Shown here piece after piece: positions 34,029-43,428 of a stretch of DNA of 64,000 nt. A model generated the notes under the pieces. The model was not told where the DNA came from. It worked only from the letters and a program-made list of their open reading frames with translations, and searched no databases. The DNA lies in NCBI RefSeq assembly GCF_021648885.1, contig NZ_JAKJHZ010000005.1:744001-808000 (forward strand), in the 5' to 3' direction. How positions within the stretch are numbered: position 1 is the first letter of the stretch; each line of letters opens with the position of its first letter. The stretch is from Nocardioides potassii (lineage in GTDB: Bacteria > Actinomycetota > Actinomycetes > Propionibacteriales > Nocardioidaceae). Position numbers and translations under genes: made by a program.

Positions 34029-34280
34029 TCAGCTGCCCTCGCTCACCTGGTAGATCTCGTCGGCGACCAGGCCGTGCGCCTCCCGGTGCACGGTGTTCGC
34101 GGCATCGGCGTCGGGGGCGTCGACGAGGCAGAAGATCCGGCCCTGCTCCTCGTTGACCCAGTACTTCAGGTAGCTGACCCCGTGCTGGGCCTGCTCCTGC
34201 AGGTCGGCCATGTGGGCCTGGGCGACGTCGCCGACGGCGACCCCGCCCTCCATGTGGTGGACGTCCATGAACAGTGGCAT
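34029..34280 (-). CDS. DUF4242 family protein (SCO4226-like nickel-binding fold)
   Basis: An 83-residue ferredoxin-like alpha/beta protein beginning MPLFMDVHHMEGGVAVGDVAQAHMADL, with His pairs at residues 8-9 and 21 or 22, and GVSYLKYWVNEEQGRIFCLVDAPD in the middle. The family is DUF4242; a Streptomyces member (SCO4226) has been described as binding nickel. Here the His residues could bind a metal, but this is inference. Ribosome site GGAAGGAG lies about ten bases before the ATG. Same strand as the carbonic anhydrase gene, separated by 98 bases. Confidence 0.85.
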   Translation of the reverse strand: MPLFMDVHHMEGGVAVGDVAQAHMADLQEQAQHGVSYLKYWVNEEQGRIFCLVDAPDADAANTVHREAHGLVADEIYQVSEGS

Positions 34281-34378
34281 CTCGCCGCTCCTTCCGGTCG
34301 GGTGGACGACGTTCCACTCTGCTCCCGGTCGGAGGAGTTGGGGAGGCCGGTCTGGACCTCCCACGGTGCAGCCCCAGC

Positions 34379-34873
34379 TCAGACGTGCTGGGTGAGCAGG
34401 CCGGTGTCGACGTCGTAGAGGAAGCCGCCGACCTTGGCGCGCTCGCCGATGAGCGGGTGGGTGCGAACCTTGGCGACGTCCTGGCGCAGCTGGTCGAGCT
34501 GGTCGGTGACCACGCCGAACGACTGCCAGCTGGCGTCGGTGCCGGCGGACGCGCCGACCTTGACCCGCAGCTCCTCCTCGGAGGCCGAGGCCATCGCGCA
34601 CCGGGTGTGCGGGACGACCAGGACGCGCTGGACGTTGAGCAGGTGCACGCCGAGCACCAGCGCCTCGAGGGCCTGTGGCGTCACGCGGCCACCCGGGTTG
34701 CGGAAGATCTTGGCGTCGCCGTGCTTGAGCCCGAGCATCCGCAGCGGATCGATGCGCGAGTCCATGCACGTCACCAGGGCGATGCCCGCGTGCGCCTTGC
34801 CGTCGAAGCCGCCGAGGTCGAAGTCCGCGGCGAAGGCCTTGTTGGCATCCATCAGGTCGTCGAAGTCGCTCAC
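34379..34873 (-). CDS. beta-class carbonic anhydrase
   Basis: A 164-residue beta-carbonic anhydrase of the short type (like Rv1284): first zinc Cys with the Asp-Arg dyad in VTCMDSRIDP, then FRNPGGRVT, and zinc His and Cys in VVPHTRCAMA. Zinc ligands and the dyad are complete. It converts CO2 to bicarbonate in the cytosol, probably for carboxylases. GTG start at 34873 follows a -10-like TAACCT by seven bases. Confidence 0.92.
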   Translation of the reverse strand: MSDFDDLMDANKAFAADFDLGGFDGKAHAGIALVTCMDSRIDPLRMLGLKHGDAKIFRNPGGRVTPQALEALVLGVHLLNVQRVLVVPHTRCAMASASEEELRVKVGASAGTDASWQSFGVVTDQLDQLRQDVAKVRTHPLIGERAKVGGFLYDVDTGLLTQHV

Positions 34874-34880
34874 GGATCGC

Positions 34881-34886
34881 AGGTTA
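34881..34886 (-). promoter_or_regulatory. -10 element of a probable leaderless transcript
   Basis: TAACCT on the minus strand ends seven bases before the GTG of the carbonic anhydrase gene. Confidence 0.45.
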
Positions 34887-34893
34887 GCGCTCG

Positions 34894-36693
34894 TCAGCCG
34901 GCGCCCGTGAACAGGTCCCGCGCAGCGAGCCGGGTCGGCCGGACCTGGCGGAACAGGACGAGCGCGAGGACGGCCGCGACGACGGCGCAGCCTGCGGCCC
35001 CCCAGAACACGGCGTGCTCCTGCGCGATGCCGGCGACGCGCAGCAGGTCGGAGAACTCCTGGCACCGGCTCTTGCCGTCGCACACCTCCTGCACCGGGGG
35101 GACCGCCTTCTGCTCGGCGTAGTAGCGCCGCAGTCCGACGGTGGTGAGCGCCGAGATGCCGACGAGCATGCCGACCATCCGCGACACGACCACGAACGCG
35201 GTGGCCACGCCGTGCACGTCGTCGTCGGTGGAGGCGAGCAGCGCGGCGTTGACGGGCGCCAGCGCGAGGCCGAAGCCGAGGCCGCCAACGAAGAGGGCGA
35301 CGTTGGCGACGGGTTCCTCGAGCGTGGTGAGGCCCCAGCGGGTCATCAGGACGAAGCCGCCCGCGGCCATCAGCATCCCGGTCGCAGTGACGACGCCCGG
35401 GGAGAGGAGGCGGATCAGGTAGCCGCCGACGACCGCTCCGACGGGCAGGGCGAGCAGGAAACGGACGAGGACCAGCGCGGCCGGCAGCTGGTCGTCGGGG
35501 TAGACGGTGGTCCGGGCGAACAGCGGGATGTCGATGAGGGCGGCGATCAGGGCGGCGCCGACGAAGAAGCTGACCAGCAGCGCACCCCACGCCGGCGTAC
35601 GACGGAGCGCGCCGCGGGGCACGAGCGGGTCTGCGGCGCGACGGACGTGCCAGGCGAAGGCCGCGGCCGCGACGGCGGCGCCGAGGAGGTACCAGCGACC
35701 GCGGGGGGAGAAGACCTCGATCTTGGGGTCGGCCGTGGCGAAGGCGAGGATCACCCCGCCCAGCGCGAGGGCGAGGAGCAGCGCGCCCACGAGGTCGGCG
35801 TCGACCAGCACGCGGACCCAGCCGCGGAGGTCCAGGAGGGGCCGGGGGGCGAACCAGCACCACGCCAGGAGCAGCGCCAGCGCAGCGACGGCGATCGCGC
35901 CGATCGGGGTCAGCCAGCGACCGTCGCCGGCGAATGGGATGAAGAGCTGGCCCCACGTGAGGTCGCGCATCAGGGCCGAGGGTCGGAGGAACACGACCGC
36001 CCCCGCGACGAGGGTGGTGAGGAGCAGGAGGATCCCGACGAGGTCGGGGACGCGTGGTCTGGAGGCTCGCTGCGCTCGCACCTCGATCGTCGAGGTGGGT
36101 GCGAGGGCGCGGATCGCAGCGGCGAGGACGAGGCCGACCGCGAGGTTGATGGCGAAGATCGCGCGCCAGTCCGACACCGCGAGCACGGCCGCGCCGAAGA
36201 GCGGGCCGAGGACCGAGCCGATCTCCTGCACCGCGGAGACCACGCCGAGCGGGATCCCACGACGGTGGACGGGGTAGAGGTCGGCGACGAGCGCGAGGGT
36301 GGCGGGGACGAGGCCACCGCCGCCGACGCCCTGGAGGAACCGACCGGCGAGGATGCTCGGCATGTCGTAGGCGAGCGTGGTGATGAGCGAGCCCAGCGCG
36401 AGCAGCACCAGCGCCATCACGAGCACCGGCACCCGCCCGCGGAGGTCCGCGATCCGGCCGATGAGCGGCAGCATGGCGACGTAGCCGAGCAGGAAGCCGC
36501 TGACGATGGGGGCGGCGCGCTGGAGCTGGTCGATCGGCACGCCGACGCCGGTCATCATGTCGGGCAGCGCCAGCACGACGACGTACGTGTCGGCGGCGGC
36601 GAACGCCACCGCGACGGCTGCCATGGCGAGGAGGACGCGCGACGTTCGCGAGACCTCGCCCGGCCCCACGACGTGGTCCACGCGGCCGCTCAC
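34894..36693 (-). CDS. MFS transporter (P55/Rv1410-like)
   Basis: A 599-residue major facilitator protein with about fourteen membrane helices. MFS motif A is GRIADLRGRVPVLV (about residues 65-78) and the start of the second half is GVVSAVQEIGSVLGPLFGA. A Cys-containing outside loop lies near the end (VCDGKSRCQEFSDLL). The GTG at 36693 overlaps the lipoprotein stop (GTGA), so the two are coupled. This pairing of an LppX/LprAFG lipoprotein with an MFS transporter is the layout of mycobacterial lprG-rv1410c, which exports triacylglycerides and lipoglycans. By analogy it would move lipids or amphiphilic drugs to the cell envelope. Confidence 0.88.
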   Translation of the reverse strand: MSGRVDHVVGPGEVSRTSRVLLAMAAVAVAFAAADTYVVVLALPDMMTGVGVPIDQLQRAAPIVSGFLLGYVAMLPLIGRIADLRGRVPVLVMALVLLALGSLITTLAYDMPSILAGRFLQGVGGGGLVPATLALVADLYPVHRRGIPLGVVSAVQEIGSVLGPLFGAAVLAVSDWRAIFAINLAVGLVLAAAIRALAPTSTIEVRAQRASRPRVPDLVGILLLLTTLVAGAVVFLRPSALMRDLTWGQLFIPFAGDGRWLTPIGAIAVAALALLLAWCWFAPRPLLDLRGWVRVLVDADLVGALLLALALGGVILAFATADPKIEVFSPRGRWYLLGAAVAAAAFAWHVRRAADPLVPRGALRRTPAWGALLVSFFVGAALIAALIDIPLFARTTVYPDDQLPAALVLVRFLLALPVGAVVGGYLIRLLSPGVVTATGMLMAAGGFVLMTRWGLTTLEEPVANVALFVGGLGFGLALAPVNAALLASTDDDVHGVATAFVVVSRMVGMLVGISALTTVGLRRYYAEQKAVPPVQEVCDGKSRCQEFSDLLRVAGIAQEHAVFWGAAGCAVVAAVLALVLFRQVRPTRLAARDLFTGAG

Positions 36694-37415
36694 CTCGCCG
36701 GCGCCGAGATGTCCTTGGTCTTCCCGTAGTCGCTGAACTCGACCGTGTAGGTCATCGGATCGGAGTGCGGGTAGAAGACGCCCTCCATCGTGGCCTTGGT
36801 GAGCCGGCCGTCGTCGTCGACCTGCCACTCGACGTCGAAGGAGTCGCCGGACGAGGAGGGGATGACCGCGTCCATCGCGTCACCGGGCACGGTGCCGGAG
36901 TAGGTCGTGAGGACCTGCGAGTTGTCGGCGCCGCCGCGCACGCTCTCGCCCTTCTCCGGCGACTCGGTCAACGTGAGCAGCCCGGGGAAGCCGTCCGGAC
37001 CGATCAGGTCGGTCGGGTCGGGAGCGCCGTACTCCTTGGGGTTGACGGTGTCCCAGGCGCCGTTGGTGAAGGGCAGCTGGGCGAAGACCTTGTCGTCGAC
37101 CGCGATGACCGGGACGTCGACGGTCTGGCCCGCGAAGACGACCGTGAGGGTCCCGTCGAAGGCCGGTGCGTCGGTGAGCAGGCCCGACGCCTTGGCGATG
37201 CCCGAGACGCCTTCGGGCAGCGCGCCCGCGCTCAGGCTGAGCTGCACGCCGGTGGCCTCGAGGAGGTTGTCGGAGGCCGTGGCCAGCACCTCCTCCGGGG
37301 CCGGCCCGTCGGCTCCACCCTGGCCGCCGGACGAGTCGGCGGAGCAGGCAGCAAGCCCGGGGACGGCGAGGAGGACGGCCGTGGCGACGGCGGCGAACCG
37401 GGAACGGGCAGGCAT
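36690..37415 (-). CDS. LppX/LprAFG-family lipoprotein (LprG-like)
   Basis: A 241-residue lipoprotein. The lipobox LAAC gives a lipid Cys at about residue 25, followed by a Gly/Ala/Pro linker. The remainder fits the LppX_LprAFG fold, which has a large lipid-binding cavity: ASDNLLEATGVQLSLSAG, GTLTVVFAGQTVDVPVIAVDD, VFAQLPFTNGAWD and DVEWQVDDDGRLTKATMEGVF. It probably carries lipids across the periplasm-like space with the coupled MFS transporter. It starts four bases after the parC stop, so the three genes form one operon. Confidence 0.88.
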   Translation of the reverse strand: MPARSRFAAVATAVLLAVPGLAACSADSSGGQGGADGPAPEEVLATASDNLLEATGVQLSLSAGALPEGVSGIAKASGLLTDAPAFDGTLTVVFAGQTVDVPVIAVDDKVFAQLPFTNGAWDTVNPKEYGAPDPTDLIGPDGFPGLLTLTESPEKGESVRGGADNSQVLTTYSGTVPGDAMDAVIPSSSGDSFDVEWQVDDDGRLTKATMEGVFYPHSDPMTYTVEFSDYGKTKDISAPAR

Positions 37416-37419
37416 GTCG

Positions 37420-39927
37420 TCAGCCTTCCACAGGGGCGGGCGCGTCGTCGGTCGGCGTGGCCGCACGCCCGGCGACCTGGACGGCGACCGGCGAGGCGAC
37501 GGCGGCGATCGGCTGCGCCGCGGGTACGCCGGAGCCGTCCCGCTTGCCGGTGGCCTCGGGCAGGTCGATGGGTGCGCCGCTGTCGGCGGCGGCACGCGCC
37601 GGTCCGGGGCCGGCCCAGGCCGCGACGAGCGTGTCCTCGCCCTTGAGGAACCGGTGGCTGCGGACGCCGCCCGTGGCGCGCCCCTTGCCGGGGTACTCGG
37701 TGAACGGCGTGACCTTGACGGCCCCGGCCTCGGTGCCCGGAAGGGCGGTCGAGGAGCCCGAGGCGGTCACCACGACGGCGTCCGTCGGCACGAAGGCGCC
37801 GAAGAAGGCGACCTTCTGCCCCGCGGCGAGCTTGATGCCGGCCATGCCGCCGCCCGACCGGCCCTGCGGGCGCACGCCCGAGGCGGGGAAGTGGAGGAGC
37901 TGCGCGTCGGTCGAGATGAAGCAGAGCTCCTCCTCGCCCGTCGTGAGCTCGACGGCGCCGACGACCTCGTCGTCGTCCCTGAGCCCGATGACGTCCCACT
38001 CGTCACGGCCGAGCACCTCGGGGTTGACCCGCTTGACCACGCCGTCGCGGGTGCCGAGCGCGAGGCCCGGCCCTTCGGTGGTCAGCGAGGTGAGGGCGAG
38101 CGCGCGCTCGCCCGCGTCGAGGGAGAGGACCTCGCTGAGCGGCAGCCCGCCCTGGAGGTTGGGGTCGTTGGCGGAGTCGGGGAGCTCCGGCATGTCGAGG
38201 ACGCCGACCTTGAGGAGCCGTCCGCGGCTGGTGACCACGCCGACCTCGCCGCGGGCGGTGGTCGCCACGGCGCTCGTCACCACGTCGTGGTTGGCGCGGC
38301 CCTCGCCATGTCCGGGCGGGGACGCGGACGTCGTACGGGCGAGGAGGCCCGAGGACGACAGCAGCGCGAAGCACGGGTCGTCGGCGACCTCGAGCGGCGT
38401 CGCCGACGGGGCGGTGACGGTGGTGCCGGCGGAGGCCAGCAGGACCGTACGGCGCGGGGTGCCGTGCTCCTTGGCGACGTCGGTGAGCTCGTCGGAGACG
38501 ACCTTCCGCAGCAGCTTCTCGTCGGCGAGGATCGCGTCGAGGTACTCGATCGTGCGCTCCAGCTCGGCCTGCTCCTTGTCGAGCTCGAGCTTGGAGAACT
38601 TCGTCAGCCGGCGCAGCGGCATGTCGAGGATGTAGTCGGCCTGGACCTCGGACAGGTCGAAGATGTCGATGAGCCGCTCCTTGGCGGCCGCCGCGTTGTC
38701 GGAGCCGCGGATGACCTGGATGACCTCGTCGATGTCGAGGATCGCGATCAGGAGGCCGTCGACGAGGTGGAGGCGGTCGGCGGCCTTGCCGCGGCGGAAC
38801 GCGGAGCGACGCCGTACGACGTCGAAGCGGTGGCCGAGGAAGACGTCGAGCATCTCGCGGAGGCTCAGCGTGCGCGGCTGGCCGTCGACCAGGGCGACGG
38901 CGTTGATGCCGAAGGAGTCCTCGAGGGCGGTCTGGCGGTAGAGCTGCTCGAGTATCGCCTCGGGGACGAAGCCGTTCTTGACCTCGATCACCAGGCGCAG
39001 GCCCTGGTGGCGGTCGCCGAGCTGCTTGATGTCGGCGATGCCCTGGAGCTTCTTGGCCAGGACGAGCTTCTTGATCTGCTCGACGACGCGCTCCTCGCCG
39101 ACGCCGTAGGGCAGCTCGGTGACGACGATGCCCTTGCGCCGCGGGGTGACCGACTCGACGCGGGCGGTCGCGCGCATCCGGAAGGTGCCACGGCCGGTCT
39201 CATAGGCGTCGCGGACGCCGTCGAGGCCGACGATCTTGCCGCCGGTCGGCAGGTCCGGACCGGGGATGAAGCGCATGAGGTCGTCGAGCGTGGCCTTCGG
39301 GTGGTTGATCAGGTGCTTGAGCGCCTGGACGACCTCGACGAGGTTGTGCGGCGCGATGTTGGTCGCCATGCCGACCGCGATGCCGGCCGAGCCGTTGACC
39401 AGCAGGTGCGGGATCGCCGCCGGCAGCACGACGGGCTCCATCTCGCGGGAGTCGTAGTTGGGCTTGAAGTCGACGGTGTCCTCGTGGATCGACGTCGTCA
39501 TCGCGACCGCGGCGGGCGCCATCCGGCACTCGGTGTAGCGCATTGCGGCGGGCGGGTCGTCGGGCGAGCCGAAGTTGCCGTGCCCATCGACCGAGGGCAG
39601 CCGCATCGACCACGGCTGCGCCATCCGGACGAGGGCGTCGTAGATCGCGCCGTCGCCGTGCGGGTGCAGCCGGCCCATCACCTCACCGACGACACGGGCG
39701 CTCTTGACGTGCCCGCGGTCGGGCCGCAGTGACATGTCGTCCATCGTGTAGAGGATCCGTCGCTGCACCGGCTTGAGCCCGTCGCGCGCGTCGGGCAGTG
39801 CCCGGGAGTAGATGACGGAGTAGGCGTACTCCAGGAACGACGTCTGCATCTCGTCGCGGATGTCGGTGTCGAGGATGTGCTCCTCGAAGTCGTCCGGGAG
39901 GTCCTGCTTCGTCGTACGTCGTGCCAT
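37420..39927 (-). CDS. parC: DNA topoisomerase IV subunit A
   Basis: An 835-residue GyrA/ParC protein. The catalytic Tyr131 is in [29 protein letters not shown] is the quinolone-resistance region, with Gly at the position of GyrA Ser83. The coiled tower has [24 protein letters not shown] sequence, and the C-terminal domain has gyrase-like blades with the degenerate pattern expected for ParC (for example [19 protein letters not shown]). It decatenates chromosomes with ParE. Start ATG 39927 has GGAG ten bases upstream; ATG 39936 is too close to it. An LprG-like gene follows after four bases. Confidence 0.95.
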   Translation of the reverse strand: MARRTTKQDLPDDFEEHILDTDIRDEMQTSFLEYAYSVIYSRALPDARDGLKPVQRRILYTMDDMSLRPDRGHVKSARVVGEVMGRLHPHGDGAIYDALVRMAQPWSMRLPSVDGHGNFGSPDDPPAAMRYTECRMAPAAVAMTTSIHEDTVDFKPNYDSREMEPVVLPAAIPHLLVNGSAGIAVGMATNIAPHNLVEVVQALKHLINHPKATLDDLMRFIPGPDLPTGGKIVGLDGVRDAYETGRGTFRMRATARVESVTPRRKGIVVTELPYGVGEERVVEQIKKLVLAKKLQGIADIKQLGDRHQGLRLVIEVKNGFVPEAILEQLYRQTALEDSFGINAVALVDGQPRTLSLREMLDVFLGHRFDVVRRRSAFRRGKAADRLHLVDGLLIAILDIDEVIQVIRGSDNAAAAKERLIDIFDLSEVQADYILDMPLRRLTKFSKLELDKEQAELERTIEYLDAILADEKLLRKVVSDELTDVAKEHGTPRRTVLLASAGTTVTAPSATPLEVADDPCFALLSSSGLLARTTSASPPGHGEGRANHDVVTSAVATTARGEVGVVTSRGRLLKVGVLDMPELPDSANDPNLQGGLPLSEVLSLDAGERALALTSLTTEGPGLALGTRDGVVKRVNPEVLGRDEWDVIGLRDDDEVVGAVELTTGEEELCFISTDAQLLHFPASGVRPQGRSGGGMAGIKLAAGQKVAFFGAFVPTDAVVVTASGSSTALPGTEAGAVKVTPFTEYPGKGRATGGVRSHRFLKGEDTLVAAWAGPGPARAAADSGAPIDLPEATGKRDGSGVPAAQPIAAVASPVAVQVAGRAATPTDDAPAPVEG

Positions 39928-40057
39928 GCGCGCCATTCTCCCCGCTGCCCCGCCGCCGTGAGCCGGGGGCACGCCGGTGCAGGTAGTTCCGATCGAATGG
40001 GTCGTCAGCGGCCTCCCCGGACAGCCCATCTGATGGGGACTACGCAGCCGTGGCCGA

Positions 40058-40063
40058 TAGATT
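40058..40063 (+). promoter_or_regulatory. -10 element of a probable leaderless transcript
   Basis: TAGATT ends six bases before the GTG of the GNAT/acyl-CoA-synthetase gene. No ribosome site precedes the GTG. Confidence 0.5.
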
Positions 40064-40069
40064 GCTGCC

Positions 40070-42775
40070 GTGACCGACGTCGAGGCCGAGCAGGCGCCGC
40101 CCCGCCACTGGGAGGCGGACGTGCTGCTGCGCGACGGGCGGACGGCGCACATCCGCCCGATGCAGCCCGACGACCGCGAGCTGCTGGTCGACTTCTACAG
40201 CCGGGTGTCCGACCAGTCGAAGTACTACCGGTTCTTCTCGCCGATGCCGGAGCTCTCCGATCGCGACCTCGACCGGTTCACGCAGGTCGACCACCGCGAC
40301 CGGGTCGCCCTGATCCTGCTGGTGGCGGGGCACATGATCGCCGTCGGGCGCTACGACATGATCCGCCCGGGCTACGCCGAGGTCGCGTTCCTGGTGGAGG
40401 ACAAGCACCAGGGCCGCGGCATCGGGCAGCTGCTGCTCGAGCACCTCGCCCAGGCCGGGCGCGAGCGCGGGATCGAGGAGTTCGTCGCCGAGGTGCTGCC
40501 CGACAACCAGGCGATGATCCACACGTTCAAGGACGCCGGCTACCAGGTGAAGAGCGCCTTCGAGGACGGCGTGATGGAGCTGGTGTTCCGGATCGACCCC
40601 ACGGACACCGCGATCGGCGTGATGGAGCAGCGCGAGCACCGCGCGGAGTACGCCTCCATCGAGCGCTTCTTCCGCCCCAGGTCGGTCGCCATCATCGGTG
40701 CCAGCCGCCGCCAGGACACCATCGGCCGCGCGCTCGTACGGCACATGGTGCTGGGCAACTTCGCCGGCCGGATCCACGTCGTGAACCCGACCGCGGACTC
40801 GGTGGCGGGCATGCCGGCGTGGAAGACCGTCGCGGAGATCCCCGGCGACGTCGACGTCGCGATCGTCGCCGTGCCGGCGGAGTCCGTCCAGGACGTCGTG
40901 CTCGACTGCGCCGCCAAGGGCGTCCACGGCTTGGTCGTCATCTCGTCGGGCTTCGCCGAGACGGGGGAGGAGGGCCGGATGCGGCAGCGCAGGCTCGTCG
41001 GGCTGTCCCGCTCCTACGGGCTGCGCCTGATCGGCCCGAACGCCCTCGGTGTCATCAACACCGACCCGGAGGTCTCGCTCAACGCCTCCCTCTCCTCGGT
41101 GATGCCGCCGCGGGGTCGCGCCGGCTTCTTCTGCCAGTCGGGCGCGCTCGGCACCGCCATCCTCGAGAAGGTGCAGAACCGCGGCCTCGGCCTGACGACG
41201 TTCGTCAGCGCGGGCAACCGCGCCGACGTCTCCGGCAACGACCTCCTGCAGTACTGGGAGGAGGACGACGCGACCGAGGTCGTCCTGCTCTACCTCGAGT
41301 CCATCGGCAACCCGCGCAAGTTCTCCCGCGTCGCGCGTCGCGTCAGCAGGCGCAAGCCGATCGTCGCGGTCCGCTCGGGTCGCAGCTCGCAGGGTGTCCC
41401 CATGGGCCACGCCGTCCGCAAGATCGGTGCCCCTGCGGAGGCGGTCGACGCCATGTTCCGGCAGGCCGGGATCATCCAGGTCGAGTCGCTCGAGGAGATG
41501 TTCGACGTCGCCCAGCTGCTCGCCCACCAGCCGTTGCCGCGCGGGCGCCGCGTGGCGATCGTCGGCAACTCCGACGCCCTCGGCCTGCTGGCCGCCGACG
41601 CGGCCAACTCCGTCGGTCTGGTCGTCAACAAGCAGGTGCCGCTGGGTGCCGACGCCACCTCCGAGGACTTCGAGGACGCCCTGGACGGGGCGATCGACGA
41701 CCCCGAGGTCGACGCGGTCGTGGCGATCTTCATCCCGCCGCTCAACGTCCCCGGTGCGCGCGAGGACGTCGCCAACGTGCTCGCCGCCGTCGGTGAGCAG
41801 TCCGACAAGCCGATCGTCTCGACGTTCCTCGGCACCGAGGGCGTGCCCGAGCTGCTGCGCGTGCCCGACGTCGCCGGGTCGTCGGCCGGTCGCGGCTCCG
41901 TGCCGTCGTACCCCGCCGTCGAGGCCGCCGTCCGCGCGCTGGCACACGTCGTGGAGTACGCCGTCTGGCTGCGGGTGCCGCAGGCGACGTTCACCGACAC
42001 CGAGTCCGCCGACCTCGGCTCGGCGCGCCACCTCGTCAACGAGGTGCTGATGAACCACCCCGAGGGTCGCGACCTCGACTTCGAGGAGCAGAACCGGCTG
42101 CTCCGCGCCTACGGCATCGACCTCTGGGACACCTACGCGGTCCAGACGCTCGACGAGGCCCAGACGGCGGGGGAGACGCTCGGCTGGGACGTGGTGCTGA
42201 AGGCGACCGCCGACCACCTGCGTGACCGGCCCGACCTGGCCCACGTGTGGCGCAACATCGACTCGGCCGACGAGATGGCCGTGGCCTGGCGCGCGCTCAA
42301 CGAGCTCATCACCGACCCCGACCGGGCCGGCTTCGTGGTGCAGCGCAACGCACCCCCGGGGGTGCCGGTCACGATCGCGACGATGGAGGACCCGCTGTTC
42401 GGGCCGGTCCTGTCCTTCGGCATCGGCGGCCCGCTGACCGAGCTGCTGGGCGACCGGTCCTACCGGATCCCGCCGCTGGCCGACCACGACGCGCAGGACA
42501 TGGTCCGCGAGATCAAGGCATCACCCCTGCTCTTCGGCTACCGCGGCAGCGAGATCGTCGACGTCGAGGCGATCGAGCGCCTCGTGCGTCGTGTCGCCCA
42601 GCTCCAGCACGACCTCCCCCAGGTGCGCGCCCTGCAGCTCCCGCTCGTCCTGGCCGGGGCCGACGGGGTGACCGTCCTCGGGGCCACCGTGCGCGTGGAG
42701 CCGGTCAAGGACCCCCGCTCGGACTGGTTCGTGCGACGGCTCACCACGATGCCCGGGGACACCATTCCCGACTGA
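40070..42775 (+). CDS. GNAT acetyltransferase fused to an NDP-forming acyl-CoA synthetase-like protein
   Basis: A 901-residue protein. Residues 1-185 are a GNAT domain with the acetyl-CoA loop [17 protein letters not shown]. Residues 195-480 are CoA-binding and succinyl-CoA-ligase-like domains ([34 protein letters not shown]), with His447 in [10 protein letters not shown] at the place of the phosphohistidine. Residues 655-895 are an ATP-grasp domain ([28 protein letters not shown]). Near the end the usual LDINP metal motif is replaced by LQLPL, so ATP use is doubtful. E. coli PatZ, which acetylates proteins, has the same parts in the reverse order. It may be a protein lysine acetyltransferase. 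Confidence 0.92.
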   Translation: MTDVEAEQAPPRHWEADVLLRDGRTAHIRPMQPDDRELLVDFYSRVSDQSKYYRFFSPMPELSDRDLDRFTQVDHRDRVALILLVAGHMIAVGRYDMIRPGYAEVAFLVEDKHQGRGIGQLLLEHLAQAGRERGIEEFVAEVLPDNQAMIHTFKDAGYQVKSAFEDGVMELVFRIDPTDTAIGVMEQREHRAEYASIERFFRPRSVAIIGASRRQDTIGRALVRHMVLGNFAGRIHVVNPTADSVAGMPAWKTVAEIPGDVDVAIVAVPAESVQDVVLDCAAKGVHGLVVISSGFAETGEEGRMRQRRLVGLSRSYGLRLIGPNALGVINTDPEVSLNASLSSVMPPRGRAGFFCQSGALGTAILEKVQNRGLGLTTFVSAGNRADVSGNDLLQYWEEDDATEVVLLYLESIGNPRKFSRVARRVSRRKPIVAVRSGRSSQGVPMGHAVRKIGAPAEAVDAMFRQAGIIQVESLEEMFDVAQLLAHQPLPRGRRVAIVGNSDALGLLAADAANSVGLVVNKQVPLGADATSEDFEDALDGAIDDPEVDAVVAIFIPPLNVPGAREDVANVLAAVGEQSDKPIVSTFLGTEGVPELLRVPDVAGSSAGRGSVPSYPAVEAAVRALAHVVEYAVWLRVPQATFTDTESADLGSARHLVNEVLMNHPEGRDLDFEEQNRLLRAYGIDLWDTYAVQTLDEAQTAGETLGWDVVLKATADHLRDRPDLAHVWRNIDSADEMAVAWRALNELITDPDRAGFVVQRNAPPGVPVTIATMEDPLFGPVLSFGIGGPLTELLGDRSYRIPPLADHDAQDMVREIKASPLLFGYRGSEIVDVEAIERLVRRVAQLQHDLPQVRALQLPLVLAGADGVTVLGATVRVEPVKDPRSDWFVRRLTTMPGDTIPD

Positions 42776-42821
42776 CGACCACGACCGACGACCACGACTG
42801 ACGACCACGACCGACGACCTG
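42770..42821 (+). repeat. four 13-base tandem repeats over a stop codon
   Basis: GACTGACGACCAC and GACCGACGACCAC alternate for four units (the last ends CTG). The first unit contains the TGA stop of the GNAT fusion gene; all others are in the gap before the DUF5998 gene. Confidence 0.85.
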
Positions 42822-42838
42822 CGTGACAGACTGCCACC

Positions 42839-43420
42839 ATGCCCCGCTCCACCCGTGACGCGGACGTCTCCCACGACCTCCGCGAGGCGATCCACCGCAC
42901 CGGCTACTACCCCGAGGTCGTCGCCGACGGCGTCTTCTCGGCCGCCGGTGGCGAGGAGGTCGTCTCCTACTTCGTGCACCACGAGACGACGTTCGAGCAC
43001 GAGGAGGTACGCCGGCACCTGACCGCCCTGCTCCTCACACCGACCCGCCTCGTCATCGCCCACACCGACGAGCACCCGGGCGACGACATGCTGCCCGAGC
43101 CCTACACGTCCACGACGACCGAGGCCGTCACGCTCACCTCGATCCGGACGGTCGTCGTCACCCGGATGGTCGCCAACCCCACGAAGGGCGTGGCGCCGCC
43201 GGCCGAGGCGGTGCTGACCATCGGCTGGGGCGGCGTCGGCCGCGTGGACCTCGAGCCCGCCGGCTGCTCGGACCCCAGCTGCGAGGCCGACCACGGCTAC
43301 ACCGGCACGATCGCCGGCGACGACTACACGCTGCGGGTCTCCGCGGCGGCCGAGGGCGCCGACGCCGTCGGTGCGCTGCTGGCCTTCTCCGACGCGCTGT
43401 CCTCCCGCACGCGAGGCTAG
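42839..43420 (+). CDS. DUF5998 family protein
   Basis: A 193-residue actinobacterial family of unknown function. It begins MPRSTRDADVSHDLREAIHRTGYYPEVV, has VHHETTFEHEEVRRHLTALLLTPTRLVIAHTDEH near residues 46-80, and a Cys pair in GCSDPSCEADHGYTG. No signal peptide or membrane helix. The eight-base gap to the phosphodiesterase gene suggests an operon. A weak -10-like CAGACT ends six bases before the ATG. Confidence 0.85.
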   Translation: MPRSTRDADVSHDLREAIHRTGYYPEVVADGVFSAAGGEEVVSYFVHHETTFEHEEVRRHLTALLLTPTRLVIAHTDEHPGDDMLPEPYTSTTTEAVTLTSIRTVVVTRMVANPTKGVAPPAEAVLTIGWGGVGRVDLEPAGCSDPSCEADHGYTGTIAGDDYTLRVSAAAEGADAVGALLAFSDALSSRTRG

Positions 43421-43428
43421 CCAGTCCG

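Noticed and set aside
40040..42487. 815-residue open frame antisense to the GNAT fusion
   Set aside because: His/Arg/Asp-rich shadow without domains; the plus-strand protein has clear family motifs.
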